A stretch of 64,000 bases of DNA from Clostridium aminobutyricum (GCF_017255415.1 NZ_JAFJZZ010000010.1:1-64000); one strand, 5' to 3'; shown: positions 8,136 to 17,755, counted from the stretch's first letter. The notes: generated from the sequence alone by a model not told the origin. A program made the numbers and translations.

Positions 8136-9962
8136 ATGGATGTTAAAAACTTCGGCCGTAGTATGCGTTGGAAGCTCGTATTGATCTACTGTTTACTGGT
8201 TTTTATTGCGATGACCATTATTGGGGTCTTTATTATTAATCAGCTGGAAGCCTATTATATTGATTCCACAAAGAACAATCTGACGAATACCGTAAAAGAA
8301 GGTACGCTGATTACTTCGTTGAAGAGCTATAAAAACTTGAGCCAGCATCAACAGGAAATTCAGTCCAATATCGACGCGTGGAAAAAGACCCTGCAAGAGG
8401 ACATTTTCGTGGTAGATGATAACTATATGATTGTTGCTTCCACCAATGTCAATCAAGGTCAAAGTGCCATTGATGTACTGGATTCAAAAATAATTCTAAC
8501 GGCTTTAGACGGACAGGTATCACAGTCTCAAGGCAATATCATGAGTCAGAATTCAACTATTCCCGTCATGAATATGGCGTTTCCTATAGAACGTGGAGAT
8601 ATTATTTCGGGTGTTATTTATATCCGTGCAGACATGAGCAGTATTTATGAGAATATTACATACTCTAAACTAATTTTTGTAAAAGCGATGGCAATCGGCT
8701 TAGTGATTACCGTATTGCTTGGGGTTTTTATTGCAAGAAGCATCACAACGCCTATTAACGATGTGACGGAAAAGGCGGAGAAAATGGCCAAAGGCGACTT
8801 TTCGCAGGAGGTCAGCGTCAAATCAAATGATGAAATCGGTCGACTGGCAGAGATGTTCAATCTGCTCCGAACCCAGCTCGATGCGACGCTTTCGGAAATT
8901 TCCAGTGAAAAGAATAAAATGGAGACGATTCTTCAGCACATGGGCGATGGCTTGATTGCGGTGAACCTTTCCGGGCAGATTATTCATGCCAATCCGGCCG
9001 CATTAAATATGCTTCGGACGACGGCCGCAGAGCTGAACCTGCGAAGCTATGACAGTTTGATTCAAGAATTAAGTGAAGAACTGACGTTAGAGCAGCTCAT
9101 GAAAAAATGTACAGAAGGAGATCTTTCAGGGATATTTGAAAAAGGCGGATTTACCTATGCCACCCGATATGATTGGTTTAAAGATGAAAGCGGGAATGAC
9201 ATGGGCATTATCCTGCTCCTGCAGGATATTACCCAGAGGCAGAAGCTGGAAAATATACAGATGGACTTTGTCGCAAATGTTTCTCATGAGTTAAAAACTC
9301 CGTTGACCACCATAAAAAGTTATACGGAGACGTTATTGGACGGCTGTGTGGAGGATGCAGAGACCGTAAGCAATTTCTTGGAAATTATCAATGCCGAAGC
9401 AGATCGAATGAATCGATTGGTGAAAGACTTGCTTCAGCTTTCCAGACTGGATAACAATCAAGAAATCCTCAATCGAAAAGAAACTAATTTGGTCAGCTTG
9501 ATTAAAGCGGCAGTGAAGAAGGTTGAGATCACAGCGAACAATAAGAAACAACACTTAAATTGTTTGTTCAATCTAGAGGAGCGAATTCCTGTTGACATGG
9601 ATAAGGATCGGATTGAACAAGTGATTTTGAATATATTGAGCAATGCCATCAAATACACAAAAGAGGGCGGAAGAATCGATATTGATGTGTTGAAACTGGG
9701 GAAAAATGCAGTGGTCACTGTTACGGATAATGGAATCGGGATCCCGGTAACGGAACAGTCCAGAGTATTTGAACGGTTTTTCCGTGTGGATAAAGCACGT
9801 TCCAGAGATCTTGGCGGTACCGGCTTGGGACTCGCTATATCCAAGCAGATCGTGGAAGCGCATCAAGGAACCATCAAACTGGAAAGTAAAGACGGCAAGG
9901 GAACAAAGGTTACTATTGCCCTTCCGCTTTCCTTAAAAAAAGGTGTTCGTAATATAGAGTAA
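8136..9962 (+). CDS. walK: WalK-type sensor histidine kinase
   Basis: Membrane sensor kinase of 608 residues, partner of the upstream regulator. TM1 is at about 12-34, followed by an extracellular sensor of ~150 residues and TM2 near 185-204. A HAMP domain follows (IARSITTPINDVTEKA), then a PAS domain (METILQHMGDGLIAVN). The phosphoacceptor is His384 in VSHELKTPLTT. ATPase boxes are NAIKYT, DNGIGIP and GGTGLGLAISK. The HAMP-PAS-HisKA-HATPase order matches WalK. AGGAGG (8121-8126) serves the ATG at 8136; a TTG at 8133 is an alternative. Confidence 0.87.
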   Translation: MDVKNFGRSMRWKLVLIYCLLVFIAMTIIGVFIINQLEAYYIDSTKNNLTNTVKEGTLITSLKSYKNLSQHQQEIQSNIDAWKKTLQEDIFVVDDNYMIVASTNVNQGQSAIDVLDSKIILTALDGQVSQSQGNIMSQNSTIPVMNMAFPIERGDIISGVIYIRADMSSIYENITYSKLIFVKAMAIGLVITVLLGVFIARSITTPINDVTEKAEKMAKGDFSQEVSVKSNDEIGRLAEMFNLLRTQLDATLSEISSEKNKMETILQHMGDGLIAVNLSGQIIHANPAALNMLRTTAAELNLRSYDSLIQELSEELTLEQLMKKCTEGDLSGIFEKGGFTYATRYDWFKDESGNDMGIILLLQDITQRQKLENIQMDFVANVSHELKTPLTTIKSYTETLLDGCVEDAETVSNFLEIINAEADRMNRLVKDLLQLSRLDNNQEILNRKETNLVSLIKAAVKKVEITANNKKQHLNCLFNLEERIPVDMDKDRIEQVILNILSNAIKYTKEGGRIDIDVLKLGKNAVVTVTDNGIGIPVTEQSRVFERFFRVDKARSRDLGGTGLGLAISKQIVEAHQGTIKLESKDGKGTKVTIALPLSLKKGVRNIE

Positions 9963-9985
9963 AAAATCCCATATGAAAAATCAAG

Positions 9986-10007
9986 GCTGTCTTTAAAGGC
10001 AGCTTTT
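9986..10007 (+). terminator. Short terminator-like hairpin after the kinase gene
   Basis: GCTGTC / GGCAGC (one wobble) with a TTTAAA loop, followed by TTTT. The stem is short, so termination may be partial. Confidence 0.5.
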
Positions 10008-10096
10008 GCTCTTGCCGAGAGAAATTGTGCTTACGATAGGTAATCGTTCTATTTTCCTCTCTTTTTGAATAGTATAAAAATAGAGGGGGCGATTGT

Positions 10097-10357
10097 ATGG
10101 AAAACCATGTTTTAAATATTGATAATCGTGAGCGGTTGACGGTAACGGAAGTCGCAGACGTAGACAGTTTCAATGAAGACACGATCTTAATTACGTTAAA
10201 AAACGGGGGATTAGTTGTAAAAGGACAAAAATTGCATATTCAAAAGCTCGATCTTGCAGAAGGAAAGGTGATTATCACCGGAGAGTTCAATTCGGCATCC
10301 TATACAGAGAAAAAGAATAAGAGTGAAAAAAGCTTGTTAAGAAGGATTTTAGAATGA
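10097..10357 (+). CDS. yabP: Sporulation protein YabP
   Basis: 86-residue YabP-family protein. The family motif is visible as NRERLTVTEVADVDSFNEDT and the following ITLKNGGLVVKGQKLHIQKLDLAEGKVIITGEF. YabP proteins act in the mother cell during sporulation and are needed for spore cortex formation. GAGGGGG lies 7 nt before the ATG. The gene overlaps yabQ by 4 bp and lies in the conserved yabP-yabQ-divIC order, which supports the call strongly. No sigma-E promoter could be assigned with confidence. Confidence 0.92.
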   Translation: MENHVLNIDNRERLTVTEVADVDSFNEDTILITLKNGGLVVKGQKLHIQKLDLAEGKVIITGEFNSASYTEKKNKSEKSLLRRILE

Positions 10358-10731
10358 CGGAATCCGCTATTAGCGCAGGATTTGTGATGACTGACCTGAT
10401 ACGGTCTCAGGTTCTTGAGAGCGGCATAATGCTTTGTGCGGGGATGACAATCGCGTTGCTCTATCAGCTTTTTTGCCGCTTTAAACTATTGATTATAACG
10501 AGAAGATGGATGGCTGCCTTTTTTGAAATCCTCTTTTGGGTTGCAGCTGGTGTCATTACCAGCGAATTCTTGTATTACTGCAGTTTCGGAGAGCTAAGTG
10601 TACATGTAATATGTTCATTTATCGTTGGAGTTTTGTTGTGGACTTTTTTCTTTTGTGGTAAAATATCAAAGGGTGACTGCAAATGTTTAAACAAAGGAAA
10701 AAGAGAAGAAGCAGGGAATTCAAGAACTTAA
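10354..10731 (+). CDS. yabQ: Sporulation membrane protein YabQ
   Basis: 125-residue membrane protein with about three hydrophobic helices (about 22-40, 50-72 and 80-105) and a basic, hydrophilic tail. The sequence is weakly conserved, but position between yabP and divIC and the topology match YabQ, which is required for spore cortex assembly. It is translationally coupled to yabP through ATGA. The last 49 bp overlap the divIC start. Confidence 0.82.
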   Translation: MTESAISAGFVMTDLIRSQVLESGIMLCAGMTIALLYQLFCRFKLLIITRRWMAAFFEILFWVAAGVITSEFLYYCSFGELSVHVICSFIVGVLLWTFFFCGKISKGDCKCLNKGKREEAGNSRT

Positions 10732-11231
10732 ACAAAGTAATCGATCTGGAGCAAGCCAGAGAAGAAAGAAGAAACAGAAGAAAAGAAATTGTTCAGAAGC
10801 GGCAAAGCAAAGATCGACCAAATGAGAAGGAAGAACTCTCCGAAAGAAAAATCGTTAAAAGGAATCGAAAGAGACTGATCTATATGGGGATATTGCTTGG
10901 CATTATCGCAGTTATAGGTGTCTCTGCTTTTCATGTCATTTCGCTGCAAAATGAATATAGAGACATCGTTGCTCAAAATAAAGAGCTGAAAGATAAACGG
11001 ACTGAATTAAACGAAGAATTAGGGAAAGTAAATGATCTTGAGTATATAGAGCAGCAAGCGAGGGAACAGCTAAAAATGGTCAAGCCGGGTGAGGTCTTGT
11101 ATATTCTCCCAGATGAGAATTCGACAGGAGCTGCGGTAAGTACAAAACCTGCTGTCACCGATACGCTGCCGGGCAGCGGCGGGGGAACGACTCAAGATAA
11201 CACCGTGCCGGCTGAAGAGGATATTCTGTAA
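10683..11231 (+). CDS. divIC: DivIC/FtsB-type septum formation initiator
   Basis: Single-pass cell-division protein, 182 residues. It has a long basic cytoplasmic N-terminus (about 1-60), a TM helix near 62-84, then an extracytoplasmic coiled coil ending in the DivIC/FtsB element YIEQQAREQLKMVKPGEVLY. The C-terminal ~35 residues are low-complexity (T/G/P rich). DivIC joins the FtsL-DivIB complex at the septum. AAAGGGTGA upstream gives a reasonable start. Overlap with yabQ implies coupling. Confidence 0.9.
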   Translation: MFKQRKKRRSREFKNLNKVIDLEQAREERRNRRKEIVQKRQSKDRPNEKEELSERKIVKRNRKRLIYMGILLGIIAVIGVSAFHVISLQNEYRDIVAQNKELKDKRTELNEELGKVNDLEYIEQQAREQLKMVKPGEVLYILPDENSTGAAVSTKPAVTDTLPGSGGGTTQDNTVPAEEDIL

Positions 11232-11260
11232 GCAGAGCTGCCGGAGAGCATGAGGTAAAA

Positions 11261-11797
11261 ATGGAAAGCATCAAAGAAGTCATTGTAGTAGAGGGCAGGG
11301 ATGATCAGGCAGCGATAAAAAGGGCACTTGATACGGAGACCATCGCTACCCATGGATATGGAATAAAAAAGTCAACATGGGAACTGATCGAAAAAGCTTA
11401 TCTCACCCGGGGCATTATTATATTTACGGATCCGGATTTTGCCGGTGAAGAAATTCGAAAAAAAATAAAGGCGAAATTTCCAAATGCGAAAGAGGCCTTT
11501 CTATCCCGTGCCGATGCCACAAAGGATGGAGATATCGGAATTGAAAATGCTCGGCCTGAGTCGATTATTGAAGCACTGGAGAAAGCACAATGTACGATGG
11601 GACAAGTACTCATCGAATTTGACATGTCGGATTTAATACGCTATGGTTTGGTCGGCGGAAGCGGTTCCTCTGAAAAAAGGGCAAAGCTTGGCAAGGCACT
11701 AGGTATCGGATACGGAAATGGTGCTGCATTTTTGAACAAATTAAATCAATACGGTATTTCAAGAGAACAGTTTGAAGAAAAGGCACAACGGCTTTAG
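11261..11797 (+). CDS. rnmV: Ribonuclease M5
   Basis: Toprim-domain RNase of 178 residues that matures the 5S rRNA precursor. Toprim motifs are at the N-terminus: VIVVEGRDDQAAIKRAL with the catalytic Glu, then IIIFTDPDFAGEEIRKKI with the metal-binding acidic pair. Length matches the family. GAGGT lies upstream of the ATG. It is followed by rsmA, the same pairing as in B. subtilis. Confidence 0.93.
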   Translation: MESIKEVIVVEGRDDQAAIKRALDTETIATHGYGIKKSTWELIEKAYLTRGIIIFTDPDFAGEEIRKKIKAKFPNAKEAFLSRADATKDGDIGIENARPESIIEALEKAQCTMGQVLIEFDMSDLIRYGLVGGSGSSEKRAKLGKALGIGYGNGAAFLNKLNQYGISREQFEEKAQRL

Positions 11798-11832
11798 AAC
11801 CGTATTAAATACGCATAAAAGAGGAGAAATGC

Positions 11833-12711
11833 ATGAAATTATATGCACCATCAACCATTAAGCAAATTAAGGAACAATATGATTTTAAGCTGTCTAAAAG
11901 TTTAGGTCAGAATTTCCTGACAGATAAAAATATTATAGATAAGATCATCGAGGATTCTTTCATCGGAGAGGACGATTTGGTGATTGAAATAGGCCCGGGT
12001 ATCGGTGTATTGACAGCGGCCGCCGCAGAAGTGGCAGGCAAAGTGATTGCGATTGAGATCGATCGAAATCTTATCCCGATTTTGAAGGATACGCTGACGG
12101 AATATGACAACATAGAGATCTTGAATCAGGATATTTTGAAGACGGATTTAAATCAAATCATTGAGAGCAATACAGAAATAGATGGCAGAAAGACAAAGAG
12201 CGTACGCATCATCGGAAATTTACCGTATTATATTACCACCCCCATTATCATGAAAATTCTTGAAGAGGGTGTAAAGGCGGATAGCATCACCATTATGATG
12301 CAGAAAGAGGTTGCGGACCGTATCAAGGCAGAAGCCGGCAAAAAGGCATATGGGGCGCTTTCGGTGGCTGTTCAATATTACTGCAGTGTTGCATCCGTTG
12401 CAAATGTACCGAAAGAAGTATTTGTTCCTCAGCCTAAGGTGGATTCTTCTGTAATAAGATTGGATATTCGAAAAGACAAACCGGTGGAGCTTTTTGATGA
12501 AAGAGTTTTTTTTGAGTGTGTAAGAGCAGGGTTTGGGCAAAGACGAAAGACGATGCTCAATTCGCTGTCGGGTGTATGTGGTTTATCGAAGGAAGCAATC
12601 GCTCAGGTAATGCAATCAATCCATATTGATTCAATGAGAAGGGCTGAGACGATGAATATAGAAGAGTTTGCATTATTGGCAAACGAAATTTACAATTACC
12701 AAAGGGGCTAA
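11833..12711 (+). CDS. rsmA: 16S rRNA (adenine1518/1519-N6)-dimethyltransferase
   Basis: RsmA/KsgA, 292 residues. It dimethylates two adjacent adenines in 16S rRNA helix 45 using SAM. N-terminal signature KSLGQNFLTD, SAM-binding motif VIEIGPGIGVLT, catalytic motif GNLPYYITTPI and the C-terminal FGQRRKTMLNSL. AGAGGAG precedes the ATG. It sits 35 nt after rnmV. Confidence 0.96.
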   Translation: MKLYAPSTIKQIKEQYDFKLSKSLGQNFLTDKNIIDKIIEDSFIGEDDLVIEIGPGIGVLTAAAAEVAGKVIAIEIDRNLIPILKDTLTEYDNIEILNQDILKTDLNQIIESNTEIDGRKTKSVRIIGNLPYYITTPIIMKILEEGVKADSITIMMQKEVADRIKAEAGKKAYGALSVAVQYYCSVASVANVPKEVFVPQPKVDSSVIRLDIRKDKPVELFDERVFFECVRAGFGQRRKTMLNSLSGVCGLSKEAIAQVMQSIHIDSMRRAETMNIEEFALLANEIYNYQRG

Positions 12712-12756
12712 GCGGCAGCTTAGAAGGTAAAATGGGAAAAAGAAGAGGAAAAGGTA

Positions 12757-14736
12757 GTGGAAAAGTTAAAAGTATTTTATAAGAAATATTTGCATAATGC
12801 AGGGGTTTTATGCATTGTACTAGCATTTGTATTAAATCTTTTTATTGAATCGTTTGCTAGACATTCTTTGGCTGGCGGTTTATTGTTTTTTGTGCATTCT
12901 CCATTAGTGTTTATGTACAATGTGTCGATTATATTTACAACGTTAACCATAGGATTGATCATTAAGCGCAGAGTGTTTACGTATATTATAGTATCTATTT
13001 TGTGGGTAACCCTGGGGGTAGTCAATGGGGTCATTTTAAGAGAACGTATGACACCGTTTACCACAAAAGACCTCGCTGTATTTGATGATGGTTTATCCAT
13101 CGTGACAAACTATTTATCGAAAGTTGAGATTGGTTTAATCATTGGCGCAGTTGTTTTAGTAATGATTGTTGTAAGCCTGCTTTTTAAGTTTGCACCAAGG
13201 AAAAAAGAAGCGATCAATTATAAGAAGAATTTAATCGTGCTGTTGGCCATCTGCCTAGGATTGGCGGGTGTTTCGGATTTAGCCGTAAAGACAAAAGTAG
13301 TGGATACGTTCTTTGGAAACTTAGCGTATGCTTATCGGGACTATGGCGTGCCTTATTGCTTTATTAATACATGGCTCAATACCGGGATTCGCAGACCTCC
13401 GGGCTATTCGGACCAGAATGTGCTCAATACCTTTAATAAAGGGGAATTGGGGCCGAATAATTATTCTCAGCCAACCGTGAAGGATGATGGAGAAACACAT
13501 CCGAATGTAATATATTTACAGATGGAATCCTTTATTGACCCAACCATGGTGAAGGATTATACATATTCACAGGATCCGATTCCGAATTTCAGAGACTTAT
13601 TGGAAAATTATTCGTCCGGTTATTTGACGGTACCGGCTGTAGGTGCGGGAACCGCCAATACAGAGTTTGAAGTGTTAACGGGAATGAATGTAAAATTTTT
13701 CGGCCCAGGAGAGTATCCCTATAAATCCATTCTTACCGAAGAAACCTGTGAGAGTATACCGTATGATCTGAAGAGTATCGGCTACTCTACTCATGCGATC
13801 CATAATCACAGAGCCGTTTTTTATGGAAGAAATGTAGTATTTAGGAATTTAGGATTTGATACCTTTACCTCTGTAGAGTATATGAATCACGTCGTTAAAA
13901 CGCCAAAGAATTGGGCGAAAGACAGCGTATTGACGGAACAGATATTAGATGCACTGAATTCAACAAAATCCGAAGACTTTATTTATACTTGTTCGGTGCA
14001 GGGACATGGAAAATATCCAACGGAGCAGGTGATCCAAGATCCTGCGGTCCAAGTTCTTTCCGCACCGACGCAAGAGTTGAAGTGGCAATATGAGTACTAT
14101 GTGAATCAAATATATGAAATGGATCAGTTTATCGGAAAATTAACGGAAATCCTTAAGAATTATGACGAGAAAGTGGTTCTGGTTATTTACGGAGATCATT
14201 TACCGGCCCTTGAAATGACAGAAGACGAGATGAAGGATGGTTCTTTGTTCCAGACACAATATGTGATTTGGAGCAACTACAAGATGAAGCAGGAAAACAA
14301 GGATCTGTCCTCCTATCAATTATCTGCTGAAGTATTTGACCGGTTGGGCTATCACATGGGCGTAACCACAAAATATCATCAGGAGTATAAAGACAGCCCG
14401 ACCTATTTACGGGGATTGAAGATGATTCAATACGATATGCTTTACGGAAAGAATTATATTTTTAACGAGAAGAACCCGTATGAACCTATTGACATGAAGA
14501 TGGGTGTGAAACCAATCAAGGTAGACGAAGTAGTGAGAGTTGGAGACAGCCTCTATATTAAGGGTGAAAACTTTACAGAATATAGTAAGATTTCTTTAGA
14601 CGGCAAAATCTTGAAGACTATTTTCTTAGGGCCTTCGGTTTTAGGTTTAAAAGAAGAAGTGGACCCTTCTGCTGCAAGCAGAATGAAAGTAAGCCAAGTA
14701 GAAAAGAACAAAGAAATTTTAAGTACAACAGAATAG
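12757..14736 (+). CDS. LtaS-type sulfatase-fold membrane enzyme
   Basis: Lipoteichoic-acid-synthase-family protein, 659 residues. The N-terminal ~200 residues carry about five TM helices; the rest is an extracellular alkaline-phosphatase/sulfatase fold. The probable nucleophile is Thr299 in GAGTANTEFEVLTG. Other metal-site motifs are NVIYLQMESF, HNHRAVFYGR and VLVIYGDHLPAL. LtaS polymerises glycerol phosphate from phosphatidylglycerol; related members transfer other phospho groups, so the exact polymer is unknown. The start is GTG at 12757, downstream of AGAGGA; an ATG at 12732 is out of frame. Confidence 0.87.
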   Translation: MEKLKVFYKKYLHNAGVLCIVLAFVLNLFIESFARHSLAGGLLFFVHSPLVFMYNVSIIFTTLTIGLIIKRRVFTYIIVSILWVTLGVVNGVILRERMTPFTTKDLAVFDDGLSIVTNYLSKVEIGLIIGAVVLVMIVVSLLFKFAPRKKEAINYKKNLIVLLAICLGLAGVSDLAVKTKVVDTFFGNLAYAYRDYGVPYCFINTWLNTGIRRPPGYSDQNVLNTFNKGELGPNNYSQPTVKDDGETHPNVIYLQMESFIDPTMVKDYTYSQDPIPNFRDLLENYSSGYLTVPAVGAGTANTEFEVLTGMNVKFFGPGEYPYKSILTEETCESIPYDLKSIGYSTHAIHNHRAVFYGRNVVFRNLGFDTFTSVEYMNHVVKTPKNWAKDSVLTEQILDALNSTKSEDFIYTCSVQGHGKYPTEQVIQDPAVQVLSAPTQELKWQYEYYVNQIYEMDQFIGKLTEILKNYDEKVVLVIYGDHLPALEMTEDEMKDGSLFQTQYVIWSNYKMKQENKDLSSYQLSAEVFDRLGYHMGVTTKYHQEYKDSPTYLRGLKMIQYDMLYGKNYIFNEKNPYEPIDMKMGVKPIKVDEVVRVGDSLYIKGENFTEYSKISLDGKILKTIFLGPSVLGLKEEVDPSAASRMKVSQVEKNKEILSTTE

Positions 14737-14744
14737 GAGTTCAT

Positions 14745-15287
14745 ATGGTGAAAACACTTGAGACGGAAAGACTAATTTTAAGGGCTTTTAGCAGAAAGGA
14801 TGCAGAGGCGTTATTTGCCTATGCAAAGAACCCAAATGTAGGACCGCATGCGGGATGGAAACCCCATGCAAATGCAAGAGAATCCAGAAGGATCATCGTT
14901 GGTCTGTTCCTGTCCAGTCAAGTGTGGGCTATCGTAGATAAAGAAACGGGAACCTTAATAGGAAGTATCGGCTTAGAAGCCGATAAGAGAAGACCGGGAA
15001 TTAACAGCAAGGAATTAGGTTATTCGTTGGCGGAAGAATACTGGGGAAGAGGAATTATGACCGAAGCAGCCAAGAGAGTAATCCAGTATGCTTTTGAAGA
15101 AATGCAGCTTGACATCGTCGCTATTTGCACCGGAACGTTCAATGACCGGTCGTCCAGAGTGATTGAAAAATGTGGATTTAAATATGAGGGGACAGAGCGG
15201 TATTGTTATCTGATATATGATGGAAACGTTAGAAGTTCTAAGTGCTATTCGCTTTTAAGAAGCGAATGGGAAGAACAAAATAATTAA
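14745..15287 (+). CDS. GNAT acetyltransferase (RimJ/RimL type)
   Basis: 180 residues with the RimJ/RimL hallmark LETERLILRAFSRKDAEALF at the N-terminus and the acetyl-CoA loop in YWGRGIMTEAAKRVIQYAFEE. It probably N-acetylates a protein N-terminus or a small amine; the substrate cannot be predicted. AGGAG overlaps the stop of the preceding gene, so the two are likely co-transcribed. Confidence 0.85.
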   Translation: MVKTLETERLILRAFSRKDAEALFAYAKNPNVGPHAGWKPHANARESRRIIVGLFLSSQVWAIVDKETGTLIGSIGLEADKRRPGINSKELGYSLAEEYWGRGIMTEAAKRVIQYAFEEMQLDIVAICTGTFNDRSSRVIEKCGFKYEGTERYCYLIYDGNVRSSKCYSLLRSEWEEQNN

Positions 15288-15299
15288 GGTTGTGGTTGT

Positions 15300-15944
15300 A
15301 TGCCAATAAAAGTGGAAGGGTTAACGAGAATTAAAGAAAAAGAGAAAATTTTCTCTGTCTTGCTGGAAGCCTTTGAACGATATCCCAGAGTATCCGGCGT
15401 TTTTCCGGATAAAGATCGCAGGCAGCTGGTGACAGAAGCCTCGTTAAGATATCATGCTTCTTATGATATGCGATATGGAAGGGCATATTCTTTAGACAGC
15501 AGTTGTAAAGAAGTTGTGCTGCTGTTAGACTCTAAAAAATTGCAGCATTCAAAGCTTCGGGAACTGCTGGCTGGCTGCAATTCTTCAAGATACAGATCGT
15601 TAATTCATCAATTAACCGAAGAAGAAAAGGCTTGCCGAACAGAACTTTTTCGGGAAATGGAAGAAATGCAGCGGGACTTGAGCTTTCCTGACCACTTTAT
15701 TTATATTGATTTTTTAGCCGTCAGAACTCCTTATCAAAGGCAGGGCAGGGGGAAGATGCTGCTGGAAGAGATTATTTCATATTCGGAGAAAGTTCATCTT
15801 CCTCTCATGTTATTTACCGATGCGACAGAACAAGTTCATTATTATCAAAATCTTGGTTTTCGTGCTGTAGGCATAACCAGTTCAAAAAAATTTAAGTATA
15901 TAAATACCTATCTTGTGAGGGAGGTTCACAGTGGCAACGATTAA
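15300..15944 (+). CDS. GNAT acetyltransferase
   Basis: 214 residues. The C-terminal half is a GNAT domain with FLAVRTPYQRQGRGKMLLEE as the acetyl-CoA pyrophosphate loop and YYQNLGFRAVG near the end. The N-terminal ~110 residues are less typical. The ribosome binding site is weak (AAGG). The last 14 bp overlap ybaK, so the genes are coupled. Confidence 0.8.
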   Translation: MPIKVEGLTRIKEKEKIFSVLLEAFERYPRVSGVFPDKDRRQLVTEASLRYHASYDMRYGRAYSLDSSCKEVVLLLDSKKLQHSKLRELLAGCNSSRYRSLIHQLTEEEKACRTELFREMEEMQRDLSFPDHFIYIDFLAVRTPYQRQGRGKMLLEEIISYSEKVHLPLMLFTDATEQVHYYQNLGFRAVGITSSKKFKYINTYLVREVHSGND

Positions 15945-16416
15945 AACAAATGCCGTAAGAAAGCTAGATGCGAAGAAAATAAAACATCAAGTATACGAAT
16001 ACGAAGCTCCTGAGGGATTTCTGGATGGTGTTTCCGTAGCAAAAGCAACCGGGATGCCGGTGGAACGAGTGTATAAGACCTTAGTGACTCAAGGAACCAG
16101 CAAAGAGCACTATGTTTGTGTAATACCGGTTGCCGAAGAATTGGACTTAAAAAAAGCAGCCAAGCACTTTGGAGAAAAGAAAATTGAAATGATTCCGGCG
16201 AAGGATATTACTGTTGTGACGGGATATATCAAAGGCGGCTGTTCTCCAATCGGTATGAAGAAGCAATTTAAAACGGCTATCGATAAGAGTGCGGAAAATA
16301 TGGATCAAATTATCGTCAGTGCAGGGAAAGTGGGACTCCAGATGGAGCTGGCGGTAAGTGATTTATTGTCAGCAGCCAATGCAGAATTGGCCGATTTAAT
16401 TGTTGAGAAGCAGTAG
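15931..16416 (+). CDS. ybaK: Cys-tRNA(Pro)/Cys-tRNA(Cys) deacylase YbaK
   Basis: 161-residue YbaK/EbsC-family trans-editing enzyme that hydrolyses mischarged Cys-tRNA(Pro). Family features: NAVRKLDAKKIKHQVYEYE at the start, VYKTLVTQG in the middle, and GYIKGGCSPIGMKKQF forming the active-site loop. The start is GTG at 15931, with GGGAGG 7 nt upstream. Confidence 0.92.
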   Translation: MATIKTNAVRKLDAKKIKHQVYEYEAPEGFLDGVSVAKATGMPVERVYKTLVTQGTSKEHYVCVIPVAEELDLKKAAKHFGEKKIEMIPAKDITVVTGYIKGGCSPIGMKKQFKTAIDKSAENMDQIIVSAGKVGLQMELAVSDLLSAANAELADLIVEKQ

Positions 16417-16445
16417 AGAGTCGATTCGGAACAAAGGAGAAAAAA

Positions 16446-17729
16446 ATGACTGGAATATGGATTTTGATTGTTGGTTTGATTTTGCTGTTAATCGTCTTTT
16501 TTTGCGCGACAAAATCAGATAAAAAGAAACCATCAGCAGATATTTCTCCTGAACTACAGGCAGCCTTTAAATCTTTCGCGGAAGATGTGGTAAAACCGCT
16601 TGGGATAGGAATAGAGGAATCACGCATAGAAAATTTAAAGCTTCTGTCGGAAGTGCCTTTTGAAGATGGGGTCTTCCGGTACTATAGCTTTGAATACGGT
16701 ATTATTCCAACGAATGCAGTGGAAAATGAACAAGGAATTGTACTAAACTCTCAAGAAATACTGGAACAGGCGGGGTTAGCCGGGAATCCTGTATTGCTTT
16801 ATTTTGAAGTAAATAACAAAATCTCTGAGATATCCGTGCTGCCAGACAGCAGAATCGCAGAGGCTGGCTTTGTCGGGTACATAGAAAACCGATATGCCCA
16901 TATAAAAGATTGGGAGATTAAAGAAGAGTACTCGTTTCTGATAGAAGATGATAAGTTTTCATTGTGGGAGAACTTGGCAGCAACTTCTTTGCTTTCGGAA
17001 GCGTCGAAGATACGGGAGCGTACGACACCTCCGCTGAGTTATTCCGCACAATATATAGATACTTGGGAAACAGAAGACATAGAAATTCAGTCCATGGTAT
17101 TTTTTGAGGGTAAAAAAGAACTGATCTACTCCATGAAGACAACCAGCTCGAGGACAAGCACATTCAGGGGCATTTGTGTAGGCTGCTCGGTGGATGAATT
17201 AAAAGAAAAATACCCTAAGTTTTTATCTTACAGCGAATTGTTTATGGAAAAGGGCCCTTGTTATGGGTTTATTCCCAGAGATCAAACCGCTCGATATATT
17301 GCCTTTTTCGTAGATGAGAAAAAAGTCTGTGAGATTTGGATCGCCGACGCTTTTGATGAGAGATCCTTTGAGGAACAAAACGGATATGTGGACGAAGACA
17401 TCGAATGGGTGAATTATGATTATTCGGATAAATTAACTGAACGATATGCCAGAGAGATTTATTTAGGAAAACATAGGGATGTTTTTGACCCATGGCAAGT
17501 TTTTCATAATTATATTATACATGAAATCGGTACAGCGGATATTACAGATAAGGGCTTATGGCGGGGCAGCGATGATGAAAAACTTTTTTTTATTGTTTAT
17601 AGAGAAACAGCGATAGATAAGAAAACCGCCGTAGAAGTAAAAATGAAGAAAATTACGTTGGAGAAAACGACGAACAATGCGCAGATATGGGTAGTCACAA
17701 AGCATCGAAGACAAGAAGACTATAAGTGA
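16446..17729 (+). CDS. Unknown protein with N-terminal membrane anchor
   Basis: 427 residues, no family recognised. Residues 3-21 are a single hydrophobic helix (WILIVGLILLLIVFFCA) followed by KSDKKKP, which suggests a membrane anchor with the bulk in the cytoplasm or, by the other topology, outside. Two features stand out. Near residues 237-255, RGICVGCSVDELKEKYPKF resembles the GI-x-VG-x-S-x(2)-E-V-x(3)-YG element in some Firmicute surface proteins. Near the end there is an Arg/Lys-rich tail. It is the last gene of the run and overlaps the terminator at 17728-17755. Confidence 0.75.
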   Translation: MTGIWILIVGLILLLIVFFCATKSDKKKPSADISPELQAAFKSFAEDVVKPLGIGIEESRIENLKLLSEVPFEDGVFRYYSFEYGIIPTNAVENEQGIVLNSQEILEQAGLAGNPVLLYFEVNNKISEISVLPDSRIAEAGFVGYIENRYAHIKDWEIKEEYSFLIEDDKFSLWENLAATSLLSEASKIRERTTPPLSYSAQYIDTWETEDIEIQSMVFFEGKKELIYSMKTTSSRTSTFRGICVGCSVDELKEKYPKFLSYSELFMEKGPCYGFIPRDQTARYIAFFVDEKKVCEIWIADAFDERSFEEQNGYVDEDIEWVNYDYSDKLTERYAREIYLGKHRDVFDPWQVFHNYIIHEIGTADITDKGLWRGSDDEKLFFIVYRETAIDKKTAVEVKMKKITLEKTTNNAQIWVVTKHRRQEDYK

Positions 17730-17755
17730 AATAGTGGGCAGTTGCCCACTATTTC
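17728..17755. terminator. Bidirectional terminator between convergent genes
   Basis: 13-nt complementary arms GAAATAGTGGGCA and TGCCCACTATTTC around a GT turn (inner pairs must open). It lies between the unknown protein gene (+) and ridA (-). T-richness is modest on both sides. Confidence 0.7.

Noticed and set aside
11398-11625. Long antisense open frames inside rnmV, rsmA, walK and hut genes
   Set aside because: They are shadows of well-supported genes with clear family motifs and ribosome binding sites on the other strand.
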